Numbered from the stretch's first letter, positions 1 through 9,429 are shown. The stretch: 64,000 nt of DNA from an uncultured Alphaproteobacteria bacterium (GCA_902621855.1 CACNNQ010000004.1:62001-126000); one strand, 5' to 3'. Program-made: numbers and translations. Notes: generated from the sequence alone by a model not told the origin.

Positions 1-222
1 TTAAAAAATAATATTGAAAAATTTGAGTTTAGTAGAAAAGGTATCTTAATCAGTTTTTTTCAAAATAAACCAAAAAATCCAGAAAAATTATTAGAACTTT
101 CATTATCTAAAAAAAATTCTCTAATGTTAAGACCAGATCAAAAAATATTTTACGACTTTGGAGGTAATTTTTTTAGTGATAGATTTGAATTATCAAAAAA
201 AATTATTAATTTAATAAAATGA
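1..222 (+). CDS. C-terminal end of an unrecognised protein (5' truncated)
   Basis: An open frame enters from the left edge in frame 1 and ends at a TGA that overlaps the ATG of the next gene (ATGA junction), so the two are probably co-transcribed and translationally coupled. About 73 residues are visible. They are lysine- and asparagine-rich like other genes here and end in a short Phe-rich segment with DRFEL. I cannot assign a family from this fragment. The uninterrupted frame and the tight ATGA overlap argue that it is a real gene end. Confidence 0.6.
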   Translation, partial: LKNNIEKFEFSRKGILISFFQNKPKNPEKLLELSLSKKNSLMLRPDQKIFYDFGGNFFSDRFELSKKIINLIK

Positions 223-1316
223 GATTATTTATATCTTTATCTATTTTAATCATATTTTTAACATTAAATAAAAATGTTTTTTCTTTAAGTAATGATTATA
301 AATTATCAATATTAAAAAAAGATCTAAATTCACCTTGGAGCATTTCATTTATTAATGAAAATGAAATCATTATTAGTGAAAAAACTGGTCAAATAAAATT
401 ATATAATCAAGATAGTGGAATAATAAATGAAATTAATCACAATTTAAATGTAATAGAAGATTTTAATTCCCAAGGTGGTTTATTAGAAATCCTGTATCAT
501 AACGGATACATTTACATAAGTTACGCAGAGAAAAGAGGTAAATTTAAATTGTATGGACCATCTAGTACATCAATAGCTAAAGCTAAATTTGATAAATCAT
601 TTTTAAATTTTAAAAATATATTTAGGGCTGAACCTCCAATTAGATCGCCTTATCATTTTGGTTCTAGAATGGTAATTATGAATAATCAATTATATGCTTC
701 AATAGGTGAAAGAGGTAAGGGAATGATTGCGCAGGAGTCAGATAAACATCCAGGAAGTATTATTAGAATAAATTTGGATGGATCAATTCCAATTGATAAT
801 CCCAAATTTATCGATAAACCAGATTGGTTACCAGAAATTTATCAAATTGGTGTTAGAAATCCACAAGGTATGTCAATTTCACCATTTGATAATAAAGTTT
901 ATATCAGTAACCATGGTGCTAGAGGAGGAGATTGGTTTGGTGAAGTAAAAAAAGGTGAGAATTATGGTTGGAAAATATTAGGATGGGGTGGTACTGAATA
1001 TAGCTTTAAAGAAATTGGACCTAAATGGCTCCCAGGATATACTAAAGCAATTCAATATTGGGTTCCATCAATTGCTACTAGTGCTATAGCTATTTATAAA
1101 GGAGACGAATTTCCAGAATTTAATGGTCTTGCCCTAATTACATCTTTAAAATCTCAATCTCTGATTTCTTTAGATTTCTCCAATTTAAATAATGTAATTG
1201 AAAAAGTAATTTTTAAAAATAATATTGGCAGAATAAGAGATATAAAATTACATCCTAAAAATGGTAAAATTTATTTACTAGCTCAAGACAAATTATGGCT
1301 TTTTGAAAAAAATTAA
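219..1316 (+). CDS. PQQ-dependent soluble aldose sugar dehydrogenase family protein
   Basis: Probably a periplasmic quinoprotein that oxidises aldoses, of the glucose/sorbosone dehydrogenase (GSDH, YliI/Asd-like) six-bladed beta-propeller family. Residues 1 to about 22 form a signal peptide. Family signatures follow in order: HFGSR near residue 146 (His is the expected catalytic base), SIGERG near 161, HPGSIIRINLDG near 177, GVRNPQGM near 211, NHGARGGDW near 231 and PSIATSA near 283. At 365 residues it has the usual family length. The start overlaps the preceding stop. PQQ use is inferred from family; no PQQ biosynthesis genes are in the window. Confidence 0.85.
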   Translation: MRLFISLSILIIFLTLNKNVFSLSNDYKLSILKKDLNSPWSISFINENEIIISEKTGQIKLYNQDSGIINEINHNLNVIEDFNSQGGLLEILYHNGYIYISYAEKRGKFKLYGPSSTSIAKAKFDKSFLNFKNIFRAEPPIRSPYHFGSRMVIMNNQLYASIGERGKGMIAQESDKHPGSIIRINLDGSIPIDNPKFIDKPDWLPEIYQIGVRNPQGMSISPFDNKVYISNHGARGGDWFGEVKKGENYGWKILGWGGTEYSFKEIGPKWLPGYTKAIQYWVPSIATSAIAIYKGDEFPEFNGLALITSLKSQSLISLDFSNLNNVIEKVIFKNNIGRIRDIKLHPKNGKIYLLAQDKLWLFEKN

Positions 1317-1317
1317 A

Positions 1318-1340
1318 AGCACTCTATTTTCAAGAGTGCT
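1318..1340. terminator. Hairpin between convergent genes, likely bidirectional terminator
   Basis: A perfect 8-bp stem (AGCACTCT paired with AGAGTGCT) with a 7-nt loop lies directly after the stop of the sugar dehydrogenase and just before the end of the oppositely oriented GYD gene. It has an A-rich left flank, which reads as T-rich for the minus strand. The position between convergent stops supports a shared terminator. Confidence 0.7.
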
Positions 1341-1346
1341 AATTAA

Positions 1347-1664
1347 TTATGAGGTTGGAGCAGAGAAATCAACTTTATTACCCATTTCTCTTACTACTGT
1401 TAAATCAACTGACTCTAGAGTAATTGCTTCAGATAGTGTTCCAGCAGCTTTTGCTTTTAATGCACACGCAGCAACTGCTTCAAAAGTATCAGCTTGCGAA
1501 ATCATTACAAAATCGTATTGACCTCTGGTAATGTGATAATCTAATACTTTACCGCCAACACTATTCATCATTTTTTCCATTGCTGCTCTTCTATCAGACG
1601 AGCCATTAATAATACCGTCTGCACCTTTTTGTGAATAAATTCCTAAAGATATAAATGTTTTCAT
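1347..1664 (-). CDS. GYD domain-containing small protein
   Basis: A 105-residue cytosolic protein of the GYD family (dimeric alpha/beta-barrel superfamily), whose biochemical role is not established. The family signature is visible: a short beta-strand start, RRAAMEKMMNSVGGKV near residues 25-41 and the GQYDFVMISQA strand near 48-58, followed by an Ala-rich helix. It stands alone with its own AGGAG-like ribosome-binding site (complement of CTCCTT) just upstream of the ATG. It shares a hairpin terminator with the convergent sugar dehydrogenase gene. Confidence 0.85.
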   Translation of the reverse strand: MKTFISLGIYSQKGADGIINGSSDRRAAMEKMMNSVGGKVLDYHITRGQYDFVMISQADTFEAVAACALKAKAAGTLSEAITLESVDLTVVREMGNKVDFSAPTS

Positions 1665-1732
1665 ATAAACTCCTTTATAAATGAATATTATAAACTTAAT
1701 TAAAATATTATTTTATAACAAAAAGGAAATAT

Positions 1733-1858
1733 ATGTTTGAATTTTTATCATTTATGATTGGTATTATGATTATGGGGCCAATTGTGTATCTCTATTTTTC
1801 TTTGCAAGAACTTAAAAAAAGAATAAAATTACTTGAAGAAAATTTTAAAAATAAATAA
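1733..1858 (+). CDS. Small single-pass membrane protein, 41 residues
   Basis: A short ORF with a good ribosome-binding site (AAAAGGAA about 5 bases before the ATG). The product starts with a hydrophobic segment of about 22 residues (roughly positions 4-25, including the run MIGIMIMGPIVYLYFS) and ends in a charged amphipathic helix rich in Lys and Glu that could be a short coiled coil. This is the classic layout of a bacterial small membrane protein. No function can be given. The ribosome-binding site and the membrane-helix/charged-tail design support coding. Confidence 0.6.
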   Translation: MFEFLSFMIGIMIMGPIVYLYFSLQELKKRIKLLEENFKNK

Positions 1859-2021
1859 ATAAATTAAATTAAAAAATATGTTTTTTTCAATATATTTTTG
1901 AAGTTTCTAACTTTTACATGCATTTCATTCACAATCTATTAAATATAATTGTTATAACTCGTATTAATTAATTAATATTTATTTAAAATAGGAAAATTAA
2001 AACTTTAACAAAGGAAATAAT

Positions 2022-2231
2022 ATGATAGCCAATAAAACTAGATCTTTAGCAAAAGCTATAAGTTGGAGAATTTTAGCGTCTGCTGATACATTTTTGATTA
2101 GTTATATTATTACTGGAAAATTATCATGGGCTGGCAGCATTACTTTATTAGAAATAATAACAAAAACTGTTTTATATTATCTACATGAAAGAGGATGGAA
2201 TAGAATTAGTTGGGGGACTGTAAATAGATAG
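2022..2231 (+). CDS. DUF2061 family membrane protein
   Basis: A 69-residue inner-membrane protein matching DUF2061: the N-terminal KTRSLAKAISWRILASADT block, two hydrophobic segments (about residues 18-35 and 38-55) and the closing HERGWNRISWG motif are all typical. The family has no firm function; members are sometimes found next to sulfate-assimilation genes, which are absent here. A clear AAGGAAAT ribosome-binding site precedes the ATG. It is a single gene between a noncoding stretch and the oppositely oriented tRNA-Ser. Confidence 0.85.
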   Translation: MIANKTRSLAKAISWRILASADTFLISYIITGKLSWAGSITLLEIITKTVLYYLHERGWNRISWGTVNR

Positions 2232-2237
2232 TTTAAT

Positions 2238-2327
2238 TGGCGGAGAGAGTGAGATTCGAACTCACGAACGAGTTGCCCCGTTGCCGGTTTTCAAGACCGG
2301 TGCTTTCAACCGCTCAGCCATCTCTCC
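2238..2327 (-). tRNA. tRNA-Ser(UGA)
   Basis: Read on the minus strand, this gives a type II tRNA with an extended variable arm. The 7-bp acceptor stem (GGAGAGA with TCTCTCC) is complete and the 3' CCA is encoded. The anticodon loop CTTGAAA has anticodon TGA (UGA) and the T arm carries GTTCGAATC. The long variable region and the UGA anticodon identify a serine tRNA reading UCA/UCN codons. Length is 90 nt including CCA. Confidence 0.97.
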
Positions 2328-2420
2328 ATTTAAGAGCTTACTATAGTTTCAACATAAAAATGTCAAAATATTAAGTATATATCATTTCCTAATTAACGAT
2401 AGTTTTGGTATTTTTATATA

Positions 2421-3455
2421 ATGATTATTAGGTTTGTAATATTATTTTTATTTATATCTTTTAATCTCTACTCAGCGGATTGTGAAAAACCAAAAATGCC
2501 AACTGATGAAGAATGGAATAGTTGGCTTTCAAATATAAAAAAAGAAGCATTAGAAATAGGGATAAGCCAAAATACTATCTCAAAACAATTAAATAATGTT
2601 AAGCCACAAAGTAAAATTATTATGCGTGATAGATGCCAGCCAGCATCAACTATGACGCTAGATCAGTATTTATTTTATACAATTACAAAAGATAAAATAT
2701 TTGCGGGAAAAAATTTTTTAAAAAAACACGAAGATTTATTAAAAGAAATTGGAGAGCATTTTAAAATACAACCCAGATTTATAGTGGCTATATTAGGTAT
2801 GGAAAGTTATTATGGAAGAAATCAAGGAAAAATAAATTCAATAATTGCAATAACCACTCTTGCTTTTGATAGAAGAAGAAGTGATTTTTATAAAAAACAA
2901 TTATTTGCTGCTCTTGAAATATTAGATAAAAACCTTGTTCCTAATGGAGAGTTAAAAGGAAGTTGGGGTGGTGCAGTCGGCATGACTCAAATGATACCTA
3001 CAACTTTTTTAGAAACTGCATACGATTGGGATGGTGATGGAATAGATATATGGAATAGTTATGCAGATGCTTTTGCTAGTACTGCTAATTATTTAACTTC
3101 ATTAGATAAAAACCCATGGTATGTTGATAGCACTTGGGGTAGAGAGGTTTTTCCTCCAAAAAATATATCAGAAATTTATGAAAGTTTAAAGCAGGTTAAT
3201 CCAAAAGGTTGCGGAGCAGTAAAACGTAGATCAATTCCAAAAACTCTATCTGAATGGTCAAAATTAGGATTTACAAAAATCAATGGAGATTCTTTACCAA
3301 TAAGAAATGACTTAGAGGCTAGATTAATAATGCCTGATGGGATAGATGGAAGAATGTTCATAGTTTATCCTAATTACAAAAATATTCTTTATTATAATTG
3401 TTCATCATATTATGCTGTATCAGTGGGATTATTAAGTGATAAAATATCTAATTAG
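2421..3455 (+). CDS. Lytic murein transglycosylase (MltB/SLT_2 family)
   Basis: A periplasmic enzyme that cleaves glycan strands of peptidoglycan to 1,6-anhydromuramoyl ends. Residues 1-18 form a signal peptide with no lipobox, so it is probably soluble. The catalytic Glu is E128 in the ILGMESYYGR motif; the substrate-groove motifs GGAVGMTQMIPTTF and DWDGDGIDIW follow near residues 193 and 212. A C-terminal putative peptidoglycan-binding region covers the last 100 residues. It is the first gene of a long + strand array and overlaps the rlpA-like gene by 20 bases; this pairing is common in Alphaproteobacteria. Confidence 0.9.
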   Translation: MIIRFVILFLFISFNLYSADCEKPKMPTDEEWNSWLSNIKKEALEIGISQNTISKQLNNVKPQSKIIMRDRCQPASTMTLDQYLFYTITKDKIFAGKNFLKKHEDLLKEIGEHFKIQPRFIVAILGMESYYGRNQGKINSIIAITTLAFDRRRSDFYKKQLFAALEILDKNLVPNGELKGSWGGAVGMTQMIPTTFLETAYDWDGDGIDIWNSYADAFASTANYLTSLDKNPWYVDSTWGREVFPPKNISEIYESLKQVNPKGCGAVKRRSIPKTLSEWSKLGFTKINGDSLPIRNDLEARLIMPDGIDGRMFIVYPNYKNILYYNCSSYYAVSVGLLSDKISN

Positions 3456-4368
3456 CTGTTTATTAATTATTCAAATATTTTCGTGTAAACAGATTGAAGA
3501 TGATAAAATATCTATTAAGATTAATAATAGTGTACAGAAAATTGAAGAAAAAATATCAAATATTAAAAAAGACAACAATAATATTAAAAATATAGACAAC
3601 AACTCTAACGAAACAATTTATTATTATATTGGAGAGCAATATTTTATTGAAGGAGTAAAATATTTACCTCAGGAAGATTACAATTATTCTGAAATAGGTT
3701 TAGCAACTTTTTATGGTAAAGAATTACATAATACTAAAACTGTAAATAATGATATAAATAAAGTAACTGAACTTTTAGGCAGACATAAAACATTACCTTT
3801 GCCAAGTATGGTAAAAATCACTAATTTAGATAATGGTCTTTCATTAAATATTAAAATTATTGATAGGCATAATGATAATTCAACTTTAGTACAGGTTTCT
3901 AGAAAAGTTGCTCAACTTTTAGGTTTTTATAAAGATAAAATTGCCACTGTTAAAATTGAGATTTTATCAGACTCTAGTAAGCAATGGAAAAAAGTAACAA
4001 CTAGTTTAAACGAACCAGAATTTGATAAAACAATCTCTTCCGCTCCTACTGAAATAGTTTCAATATCTAATATTGATGATAATGATTTAAAATTGAAGAG
4101 TCAAAAAATCATTGATTTAGAACCGATTGAAATAAACTATAATGAAGTAAAAGAATACGAATTATTTTTAAAAATTTATAATTTTGATAATTATAATACA
4201 ATAAAAAATCTTATAAATAGTTTAGATGACTCTTTTAATTACACTTCAGAAAAAAATGGATCTAATTATGACTTAATATTGGGTCCAATTGATAAAAAAC
4301 AACTGAACAATTTAGTTTCATACTTCATTTCAAAAGGTTATAAAGAAACAGAAATTTTATTGAATTAA
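3436..4368 (+). CDS. rlpA: Septal ring lytic transglycosylase RlpA-like lipoprotein
   Basis: A probable outer-membrane lipoprotein that cleaves or binds denuded glycan strands during division. It starts with GTG inside the previous gene. A lipobox ending in IFSC places the lipidated Cys at residue 17. A low-complexity Asn/Lys linker leads to the double-psi beta-barrel: GLATFYG near residue 95, then RHKTLPLPSMVKI and the IKIIDRHND strand. The last 70 residues resemble a SPOR domain. The canonical DRGP is changed to DRHN, so catalytic activity is less certain than peptidoglycan binding. It sits between the transglycosylase and carboxypeptidase genes. Confidence 0.85.
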   Translation: MIKYLISCLLIIQIFSCKQIEDDKISIKINNSVQKIEEKISNIKKDNNNIKNIDNNSNETIYYYIGEQYFIEGVKYLPQEDYNYSEIGLATFYGKELHNTKTVNNDINKVTELLGRHKTLPLPSMVKITNLDNGLSLNIKIIDRHNDNSTLVQVSRKVAQLLGFYKDKIATVKIEILSDSSKQWKKVTTSLNEPEFDKTISSAPTEIVSISNIDDNDLKLKSQKIIDLEPIEINYNEVKEYELFLKIYNFDNYNTIKNLINSLDDSFNYTSEKNGSNYDLILGPIDKKQLNNLVSYFISKGYKETEILLN

Positions 4369-4376
4369 CCAAATAA

Positions 4377-5540
4377 ATGTCACATTTAAATATTACGAAT
4401 AATATTATGTTGAAAATTTTTACTTACCTATTTGTTATAACTGTATTTTCATTTAAAGTTTATTCAATTGATACTAAAGCACCTCAAGCTATAGTAATAG
4501 ATTTCGATACGAATGAAATTCTATTTGAAAAAAACGCAAATCTTAAAATAATTCCAGCATCTATGACAAAAATTATGACTGTTTATGCAGCCTTTGATAG
4601 ATTAAAGAATACTGAGTTTGCAATAGATAATAAATGTAGAGTATCAGCAAAAGCTTATAAAATGGGCGGTTCTAGAACTTTTTTAGAAATAGATGATTTA
4701 GCAACTGTCGATGAGTTATTAAAGGGAATAATTGTTCAATCTGGTAATGATGCATCCATTGCACTTGCAGAATGTTTAGCTGGAACTGAAGAAGACTTTG
4801 CTAAATTGATGAATGTTTATTCAGAACGATTAGGTATGAAGAATACCAATTTTGTTAATTCTTCTGGTTGGCCAGAAGATGATCATTACTCATCTGTGTA
4901 TGATTTGGCAATATTGTCAAACGCTTTAATAAAAAACTTTCCAAATTTATATACCTATTTTGCAATGGAGGAATTTACATATAATGAAATTTCTCAACCT
5001 AATAGGAATAAATTATTAAAAAAAGTAGAAGGTGCAGATGGATTAAAAACTGGGTTTACGAAAAAATCTGGATGGGGAATTGCATCTACAGCAAAAAGAA
5101 ATAATAGACGGATAACTGTAGTTATAAATGGGACTAATAGTTCTAGATCAAGACTAAACGAATCAGAAAAATTAATAAATTGGGCTTTTAATCAAACTTC
5201 ACAAAAAAAACTTGTAACAAAAAACCAAAACATAAAATCAGTAGATGTATGGTTAGGAGTTGAACCAAAAATAAATTTAATTAGTTCTAAAAATGTGATT
5301 TCAACATTGTCTTTTGATCAAATTCAGCTTATGAAAAGTGAAATAGAGTATCTATCTCCGATATCTGCACCAATTAGTAAGGGTAAAGAATATGGAAAAT
5401 TAACAATAGAAATTGAAGGAAGACCTCCTATTATTATTAGCCTTGTAGCTGAAAAAAATATACGGAAAGTAAACCCTTTCTTAAAAATTATTGCTGCTGG
5501 TAAGTATTTATTATTTGGTACAAGCTTAGATGAAAAATAA
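4377..5540 (+). CDS. dacA: D-alanyl-D-alanine carboxypeptidase (PBP5/6-type)
   Basis: A low-molecular-weight penicillin-binding protein that trims the terminal D-Ala from peptidoglycan stem peptides. All three serine acyl-enzyme motifs are present: SMTK with Ser62/Lys65, SGND with Ser122/Asn124, and KTG at 224-226. A C-terminal PBP5-type beta domain and a hydrophobic/amphipathic tail follow. The first ATG gives an 11-residue polar lead before the hydrophobic signal; the in-frame ATG at 4410 would begin directly at the signal peptide and may be the real start. It overlaps tmk by 11 bases. Confidence 0.92.
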   Translation: MSHLNITNNIMLKIFTYLFVITVFSFKVYSIDTKAPQAIVIDFDTNEILFEKNANLKIIPASMTKIMTVYAAFDRLKNTEFAIDNKCRVSAKAYKMGGSRTFLEIDDLATVDELLKGIIVQSGNDASIALAECLAGTEEDFAKLMNVYSERLGMKNTNFVNSSGWPEDDHYSSVYDLAILSNALIKNFPNLYTYFAMEEFTYNEISQPNRNKLLKKVEGADGLKTGFTKKSGWGIASTAKRNNRRITVVINGTNSSRSRLNESEKLINWAFNQTSQKKLVTKNQNIKSVDVWLGVEPKINLISSKNVISTLSFDQIQLMKSEIEYLSPISAPISKGKEYGKLTIEIEGRPPIIISLVAEKNIRKVNPFLKIIAAGKYLLFGTSLDEK

Positions 5541-6141
5541 AAAAGGAAAATTCATTACATTTGAAGGACCTGAGGCTAGTGGCAAATCATCACAAATTGT
5601 TCTTTTGAAAGAATTTTTAAAAAAAAATAAAATTCCTTATTTAATCACAAGGGAACCTGGCGGTACTAAATTATCTGAAAGTTTAAGGAAAACGATATTA
5701 CACTACAATACCAATTTAAGTAACCTTGAAGAAGTATTATTATTAATGACAGCTCGTTCCAATCATCTTAATAATATTATTATTCCTAATATAAAAAAAG
5801 GTAAGATTGTTATATCTGATAGGTTTACTGATTCTACTCTAGTTTACCAAGGTTATGTAAATAATTTTGGTATAAATAGATGTAAATATTTACACAAAAT
5901 ACTTCTTAATAATTATACTCCTGACTTAACATTTGTGTTTCATTTACAAGTAAAAAAAATAATCGAACGATTAAAAAAAAGAAAAATAAAAAATAAATAT
6001 GATAAGATTGATTATGATTTTCACAATAAAGTAATAATTGGTTATAAAAAAATTTCTACTTTAAAGAGATATATTCATTTAGATGCATCTTTAAGCAAAA
6101 CTTTTATTCATAAAAAAATTATTAAATCATTAAATCTATGA
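5530..6141 (+). CDS. tmk: Thymidylate kinase
   Basis: Phosphorylates dTMP to dTDP for DNA synthesis in the cytosol. Visible motifs are the P-loop GPEASGKS at residues 13-20, REPGGT at 41-46 (substrate site) and the SDRF motif near 96-99; a Lys/Arg-rich LID-like segment follows near 140-160. At 203 residues it has the usual length. The ATG lies within the end of the carboxypeptidase gene, so it is translationally coupled; it precedes holB by 6 bases, the same order seen in many Alphaproteobacteria. Confidence 0.93.
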   Translation: MKNKKGKFITFEGPEASGKSSQIVLLKEFLKKNKIPYLITREPGGTKLSESLRKTILHYNTNLSNLEEVLLLMTARSNHLNNIIIPNIKKGKIVISDRFTDSTLVYQGYVNNFGINRCKYLHKILLNNYTPDLTFVFHLQVKKIIERLKKRKIKNKYDKIDYDFHNKVIIGYKKISTLKRYIHLDASLSKTFIHKKIIKSLNL

Positions 6142-6147
6142 AATCTT

Positions 6148-7131
6148 ATGCATAATGTATATGGGTATGAAGATCTTTTTAATCAATTAATTAAAAATTA
6201 TAAAACCAATAATTTACATTCTTCATTAATTTTTTATGGCTCTAAAGGAGTTGGCAAAAGAACTTTTATAAATGCCTTAATATTAAAAATTTTGGAAATA
6301 AATTTTAAAGATAATGAGTATGAACATCATACAAATTTATTCATAAATAATGTGCATCCAAATATTAAAATTATTGAAAGAGAATTTGATAATAAAACGA
6401 AAAAATTAAAAACTTCCATTTCTATTGAGCAAATTCGTACCATAAAAAAATTTATTAATAGTACTTCGTCTATTAATAAATTAAATAAATTTATTATTAT
6501 AGATAGTAGCGATGAATTAAACTTAAATTCATCAAACAGTCTTTTAAAAACATTAGAGGAACCAAATCAAAATACTTATATTTTTTTAATTTCGCATCAA
6601 TTATCATTATTGCTACCAACAATCAGATCTAGATGTTTAAAGCTTAAATTTTCACATCATAATTTTGAAAATTTTAAAAAAATTATAGAAACCAACATTG
6701 AAAATATTAAAGATACTGAAATAAAATTTTTTTATGATATTTCCCTTGGCAGTCCAGGAAATGCAATTTTACTATATAATGAAGATTTAAATGATATTTT
6801 TGAAATGATATTGGAAAATTTATCAAATAACGAAATTAATACTTCAAAAATTAAATTTTGTAATTATCTTTCTAACTTTGATAATGAAAAATTCTTAAAT
6901 GTTTTATCACTTTTTAAAACTATTTTAATATTTTTAAATAAATTAAAAAGTGAAGTACTTACTCCAGAAAACTTTTTATCATTAAAATTTAAAAGTCTAA
7001 ATAATGTTTCAAAATTACTTACAAAACAAAATATAATTGATAGATTTGAATTTATCGTTAAAAACGAAAAAGATTTGTTTAATTATAATTTAGATAAAAA
7101 ATTATTTATGTTAAAATTACTAAGTCATTAA
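6148..7131 (+). CDS. holB: DNA polymerase III subunit delta'
   Basis: A clamp-loader AAA+ subunit of the replicative polymerase. The P-loop-like GSKGVGKR is at residues 31-38, and the sensor region with SSNSLLKTLEEP near 129-140 followed by TIRSRC is diagnostic for delta'/gamma proteins. I see no Cys-rich zinc module between the P-loop and the LLKTLEEP motif, which some delta' proteins have. The C-terminal 100 residues are poorly conserved, as is usual. It lies between tmk and metG with 1- to 6-base gaps. Confidence 0.9.
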   Translation: MHNVYGYEDLFNQLIKNYKTNNLHSSLIFYGSKGVGKRTFINALILKILEINFKDNEYEHHTNLFINNVHPNIKIIEREFDNKTKKLKTSISIEQIRTIKKFINSTSSINKLNKFIIIDSSDELNLNSSNSLLKTLEEPNQNTYIFLISHQLSLLLPTIRSRCLKLKFSHHNFENFKKIIETNIENIKDTEIKFFYDISLGSPGNAILLYNEDLNDIFEMILENLSNNEINTSKIKFCNYLSNFDNEKFLNVLSLFKTILIFLNKLKSEVLTPENFLSLKFKSLNNVSKLLTKQNIIDRFEFIVKNEKDLFNYNLDKKLFMLKLLSH

Positions 7132-7132
7132 A

Positions 7133-8650
7133 ATGAATTATTTTATAACAACCCCTATTTATTACACTAATGATAAACCGCATATAGGACATGCTTATAC
7201 GACTATTTCTTGTGATATTATTTCTAGATATAATAAATTGTTAAATAAAAATGTTCTTTTTTTAACTGGTACTGATGAGCATGGACAAAAAGTAGAAAAA
7301 GCTGCCAAAGATTCAAAAATAGATCCGAAACAGTTTGTAGATAAATTGTCGATAAATTTTGAAAAATTAGTAACCTTTCTGGATTGTGATGCAGATGATT
7401 TTATTAGGACTACTGAAGAAAGACATATAATTGCTGCACAATCTTTTTGGAATAAATTATTAAAGAATGATCAAATATATCTTTCCGATTACGAAGGATG
7501 GTATTCTGTAAGAGATGAAGCTTTTTATCAAGAAAGTGAATTAGTTAATATAAATGGAAAATTACAAACTAAATTAGGTGCTCCAGTTGATTTAATTAAA
7601 GAAGAAAGTTATTTTTTTAAATTATCAAATTACGAAGAAAGATTAATTAATTTTTATGAAAAAAACCCAAACATTATTTCACCCAAAAGTAGATATAATG
7701 AAGTATTGAGTTTTATAAAAAATGGACTTAAAGATTTATCTATTTCAAGAACAACATTTAAATGGGGAGTGCAGGTTCCAAATAATCCAAAGCATGTTAT
7801 GTATGTTTGGATTGATGCATTATGCAATTATCTAACGGCAATTGATTACCCAAATACAGAAAGTCAAAAATTTAAAAATTATTGGCCAGCAACTCATATT
7901 GTTGGAAAAGACATTTTAAGATTCCATGCAGTTTATTGGCCTGCTTTTCTCATGGCTGCTGATTTAGAACCGCCAAAAAAAATATTCGCGCATGGTTGGT
8001 GGACAAATGAAGGTCAAAAAATTTCAAAATCTTTAGGTAATGTAATAGATCCATATTTAATTGTTCAAGAATTTGGTTTAGATCAAATAAGATATTTCTT
8101 ATTTAGTGAAGTTCCATTTGGTAACGATGGTGATTTTTCTAAAAAAGCAATATCAAAAAGAGTAAATGCAGATTTATCAAATAATTACGGAAATTTAATA
8201 CAAAGAATCTTATCTTTTATCGTAAATAATTGCAATAGCTCTATTAAGCCATCATTTGATTTTACTGAAGATGATAAAAATTTATTAAATAATTTTTCAG
8301 ATAAATATAAAAATTATTTAAATTATATGAATAATTTTCAAATAGATAGAGCTATCAAATCAGTAATGGAACTCCTATCAAATACTAATGCATATGTTGA
8401 TTCTCAAGCTCCATGGTCATTAAAAAAAACTAATCACCAAAGAATGAATGTAGTTTTGTTTATCATTCTTAATATAATAATAAAATCCACAATAATGCTA
8501 ATTCCTATAATTCCTTCTAGTACATCAAAAGTTTTATCATATTTTAATATTCAGAAAAAGCTTATAGGATTTCAAAATTTTGAGGATTTAGTTGATTATG
8601 AGATTACAGTAAATAAACCTAAGCCAATTTTTCCTAGAATAGATGAATGA
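7133..8650 (+). CDS. metG: Methionyl-tRNA synthetase
   Basis: Charges tRNA-Met. The class I signatures are HIGH at residues 17-20 and KISKS at 296-300; the TGTDEHGQKV block near 44 and YVWIDALCNY near 225 are also typical. The connective-peptide domain lacks the paired CxxC zinc knuckles, so it belongs to the zinc-free short subgroup. It ends after the anticodon-binding helical domain (505 residues) with no EMAP/Trbp111 extension. It overlaps the tatD gene by 4 bases (ATGA). Confidence 0.96.
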   Translation: MNYFITTPIYYTNDKPHIGHAYTTISCDIISRYNKLLNKNVLFLTGTDEHGQKVEKAAKDSKIDPKQFVDKLSINFEKLVTFLDCDADDFIRTTEERHIIAAQSFWNKLLKNDQIYLSDYEGWYSVRDEAFYQESELVNINGKLQTKLGAPVDLIKEESYFFKLSNYEERLINFYEKNPNIISPKSRYNEVLSFIKNGLKDLSISRTTFKWGVQVPNNPKHVMYVWIDALCNYLTAIDYPNTESQKFKNYWPATHIVGKDILRFHAVYWPAFLMAADLEPPKKIFAHGWWTNEGQKISKSLGNVIDPYLIVQEFGLDQIRYFLFSEVPFGNDGDFSKKAISKRVNADLSNNYGNLIQRILSFIVNNCNSSIKPSFDFTEDDKNLLNNFSDKYKNYLNYMNNFQIDRAIKSVMELLSNTNAYVDSQAPWSLKKTNHQRMNVVLFIILNIIIKSTIMLIPIIPSSTSKVLSYFNIQKKLIGFQNFEDLVDYEITVNKPKPIFPRIDE

Positions 8651-9429
8651 TTGATTCACACTGTCATTTAGATTTTGAATCAATTGCTGAAAATTTAGAT
8701 GATATTATTATTAATTCAAAAAAAAATAAATTAACATCAATTCTATCAATTAATACACATCCAGATAAATTTAATAATCATATTAAACTTATAAGTAAAT
8801 ATGATGGCATTTATATTTCTTATGGACTTCATCCTTGCAACGTTAATTCTATGGATCAAGGTTCAATTCTTGACTTTGATAAATATTGCAGTAATCCAAT
8901 TGTTATTGGTATTGGAGAAACTGGAATAGATTTATACCATTCAAAAAACTTTTTAAAAGAGCAAATATTTATTTTTGAAAAACATATAGAAGCCTCATTA
9001 AAACATGATCTTCCTTTAATAATACATCAAAGAAATTCTGAAAAAGAAATAATTGATATTCTAAAAAATTATTTAAACTTAAATATCAAAGTTGTGTTTC
9101 ATTGTTTTACAGGTTCACCAAATTTAGTTAAATTTTGTTTAGATAATGATTTTTATATTTCTCTTTCTGGTATAGTAACATTCAACAATGCAGATGAATT
9201 AAGAAAATCTATAAAGAACTTTCCTTTAAGGTTAATTTTAATTGAAACTGATAGCCCCTTTCTAGCACCTGTACCTATGAGAGGTAAAACTAATGAACCT
9301 TCTTATGTTAAATATATAGCAGAATATTTGGCTGACTATTTTGATTTAGAACTAAATCAATTTATACAAATTATAGATAATAATTTTTTTAATTTGTTTA
9401 ATAAGTCAAAAAGGGATAATCAACTTTAA
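8647..9429 (+). CDS. TatD family metal-dependent hydrolase (YcfH-like)
   Basis: A metal-dependent TIM-barrel hydrolase of the TatD DNase family, probably a 3'-5' exonuclease or quality-control nuclease. The metal-binding HxH is at residues 5-7 (SHCH), followed by GIGETGID, LIIHQRN, VFHCFTG and IETDSPFL with the conserved Asp. The length of 260 residues is typical. It shares ATGA overlaps with metG upstream and with the MBL-fold gene downstream; the metG-tatD-MBL order is conserved in many Alphaproteobacteria. Confidence 0.92.
   Translation: MIDSHCHLDFESIAENLDDIIINSKKNKLTSILSINTHPDKFNNHIKLISKYDGIYISYGLHPCNVNSMDQGSILDFDKYCSNPIVIGIGETGIDLYHSKNFLKEQIFIFEKHIEASLKHDLPLIIHQRNSEKEIIDILKNYLNLNIKVVFHCFTGSPNLVKFCLDNDFYISLSGIVTFNNADELRKSIKNFPLRLILIETDSPFLAPVPMRGKTNEPSYVKYIAEYLADYFDLELNQFIQIIDNNFFNLFNKSKRDNQL

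Noticed and set aside
1303-1521. 72-residue plus-strand frame
   Set aside because: It is antisense to the GYD protein gene and runs through the terminator hairpin.
1859-2021. Possible small gene or RNA in the gap before the DUF2061 gene
   Set aside because: Only AT-rich runs and short TAATTAATTAAT strings are visible; no frame, hairpin or RNA signature beyond the ribosome-binding site.
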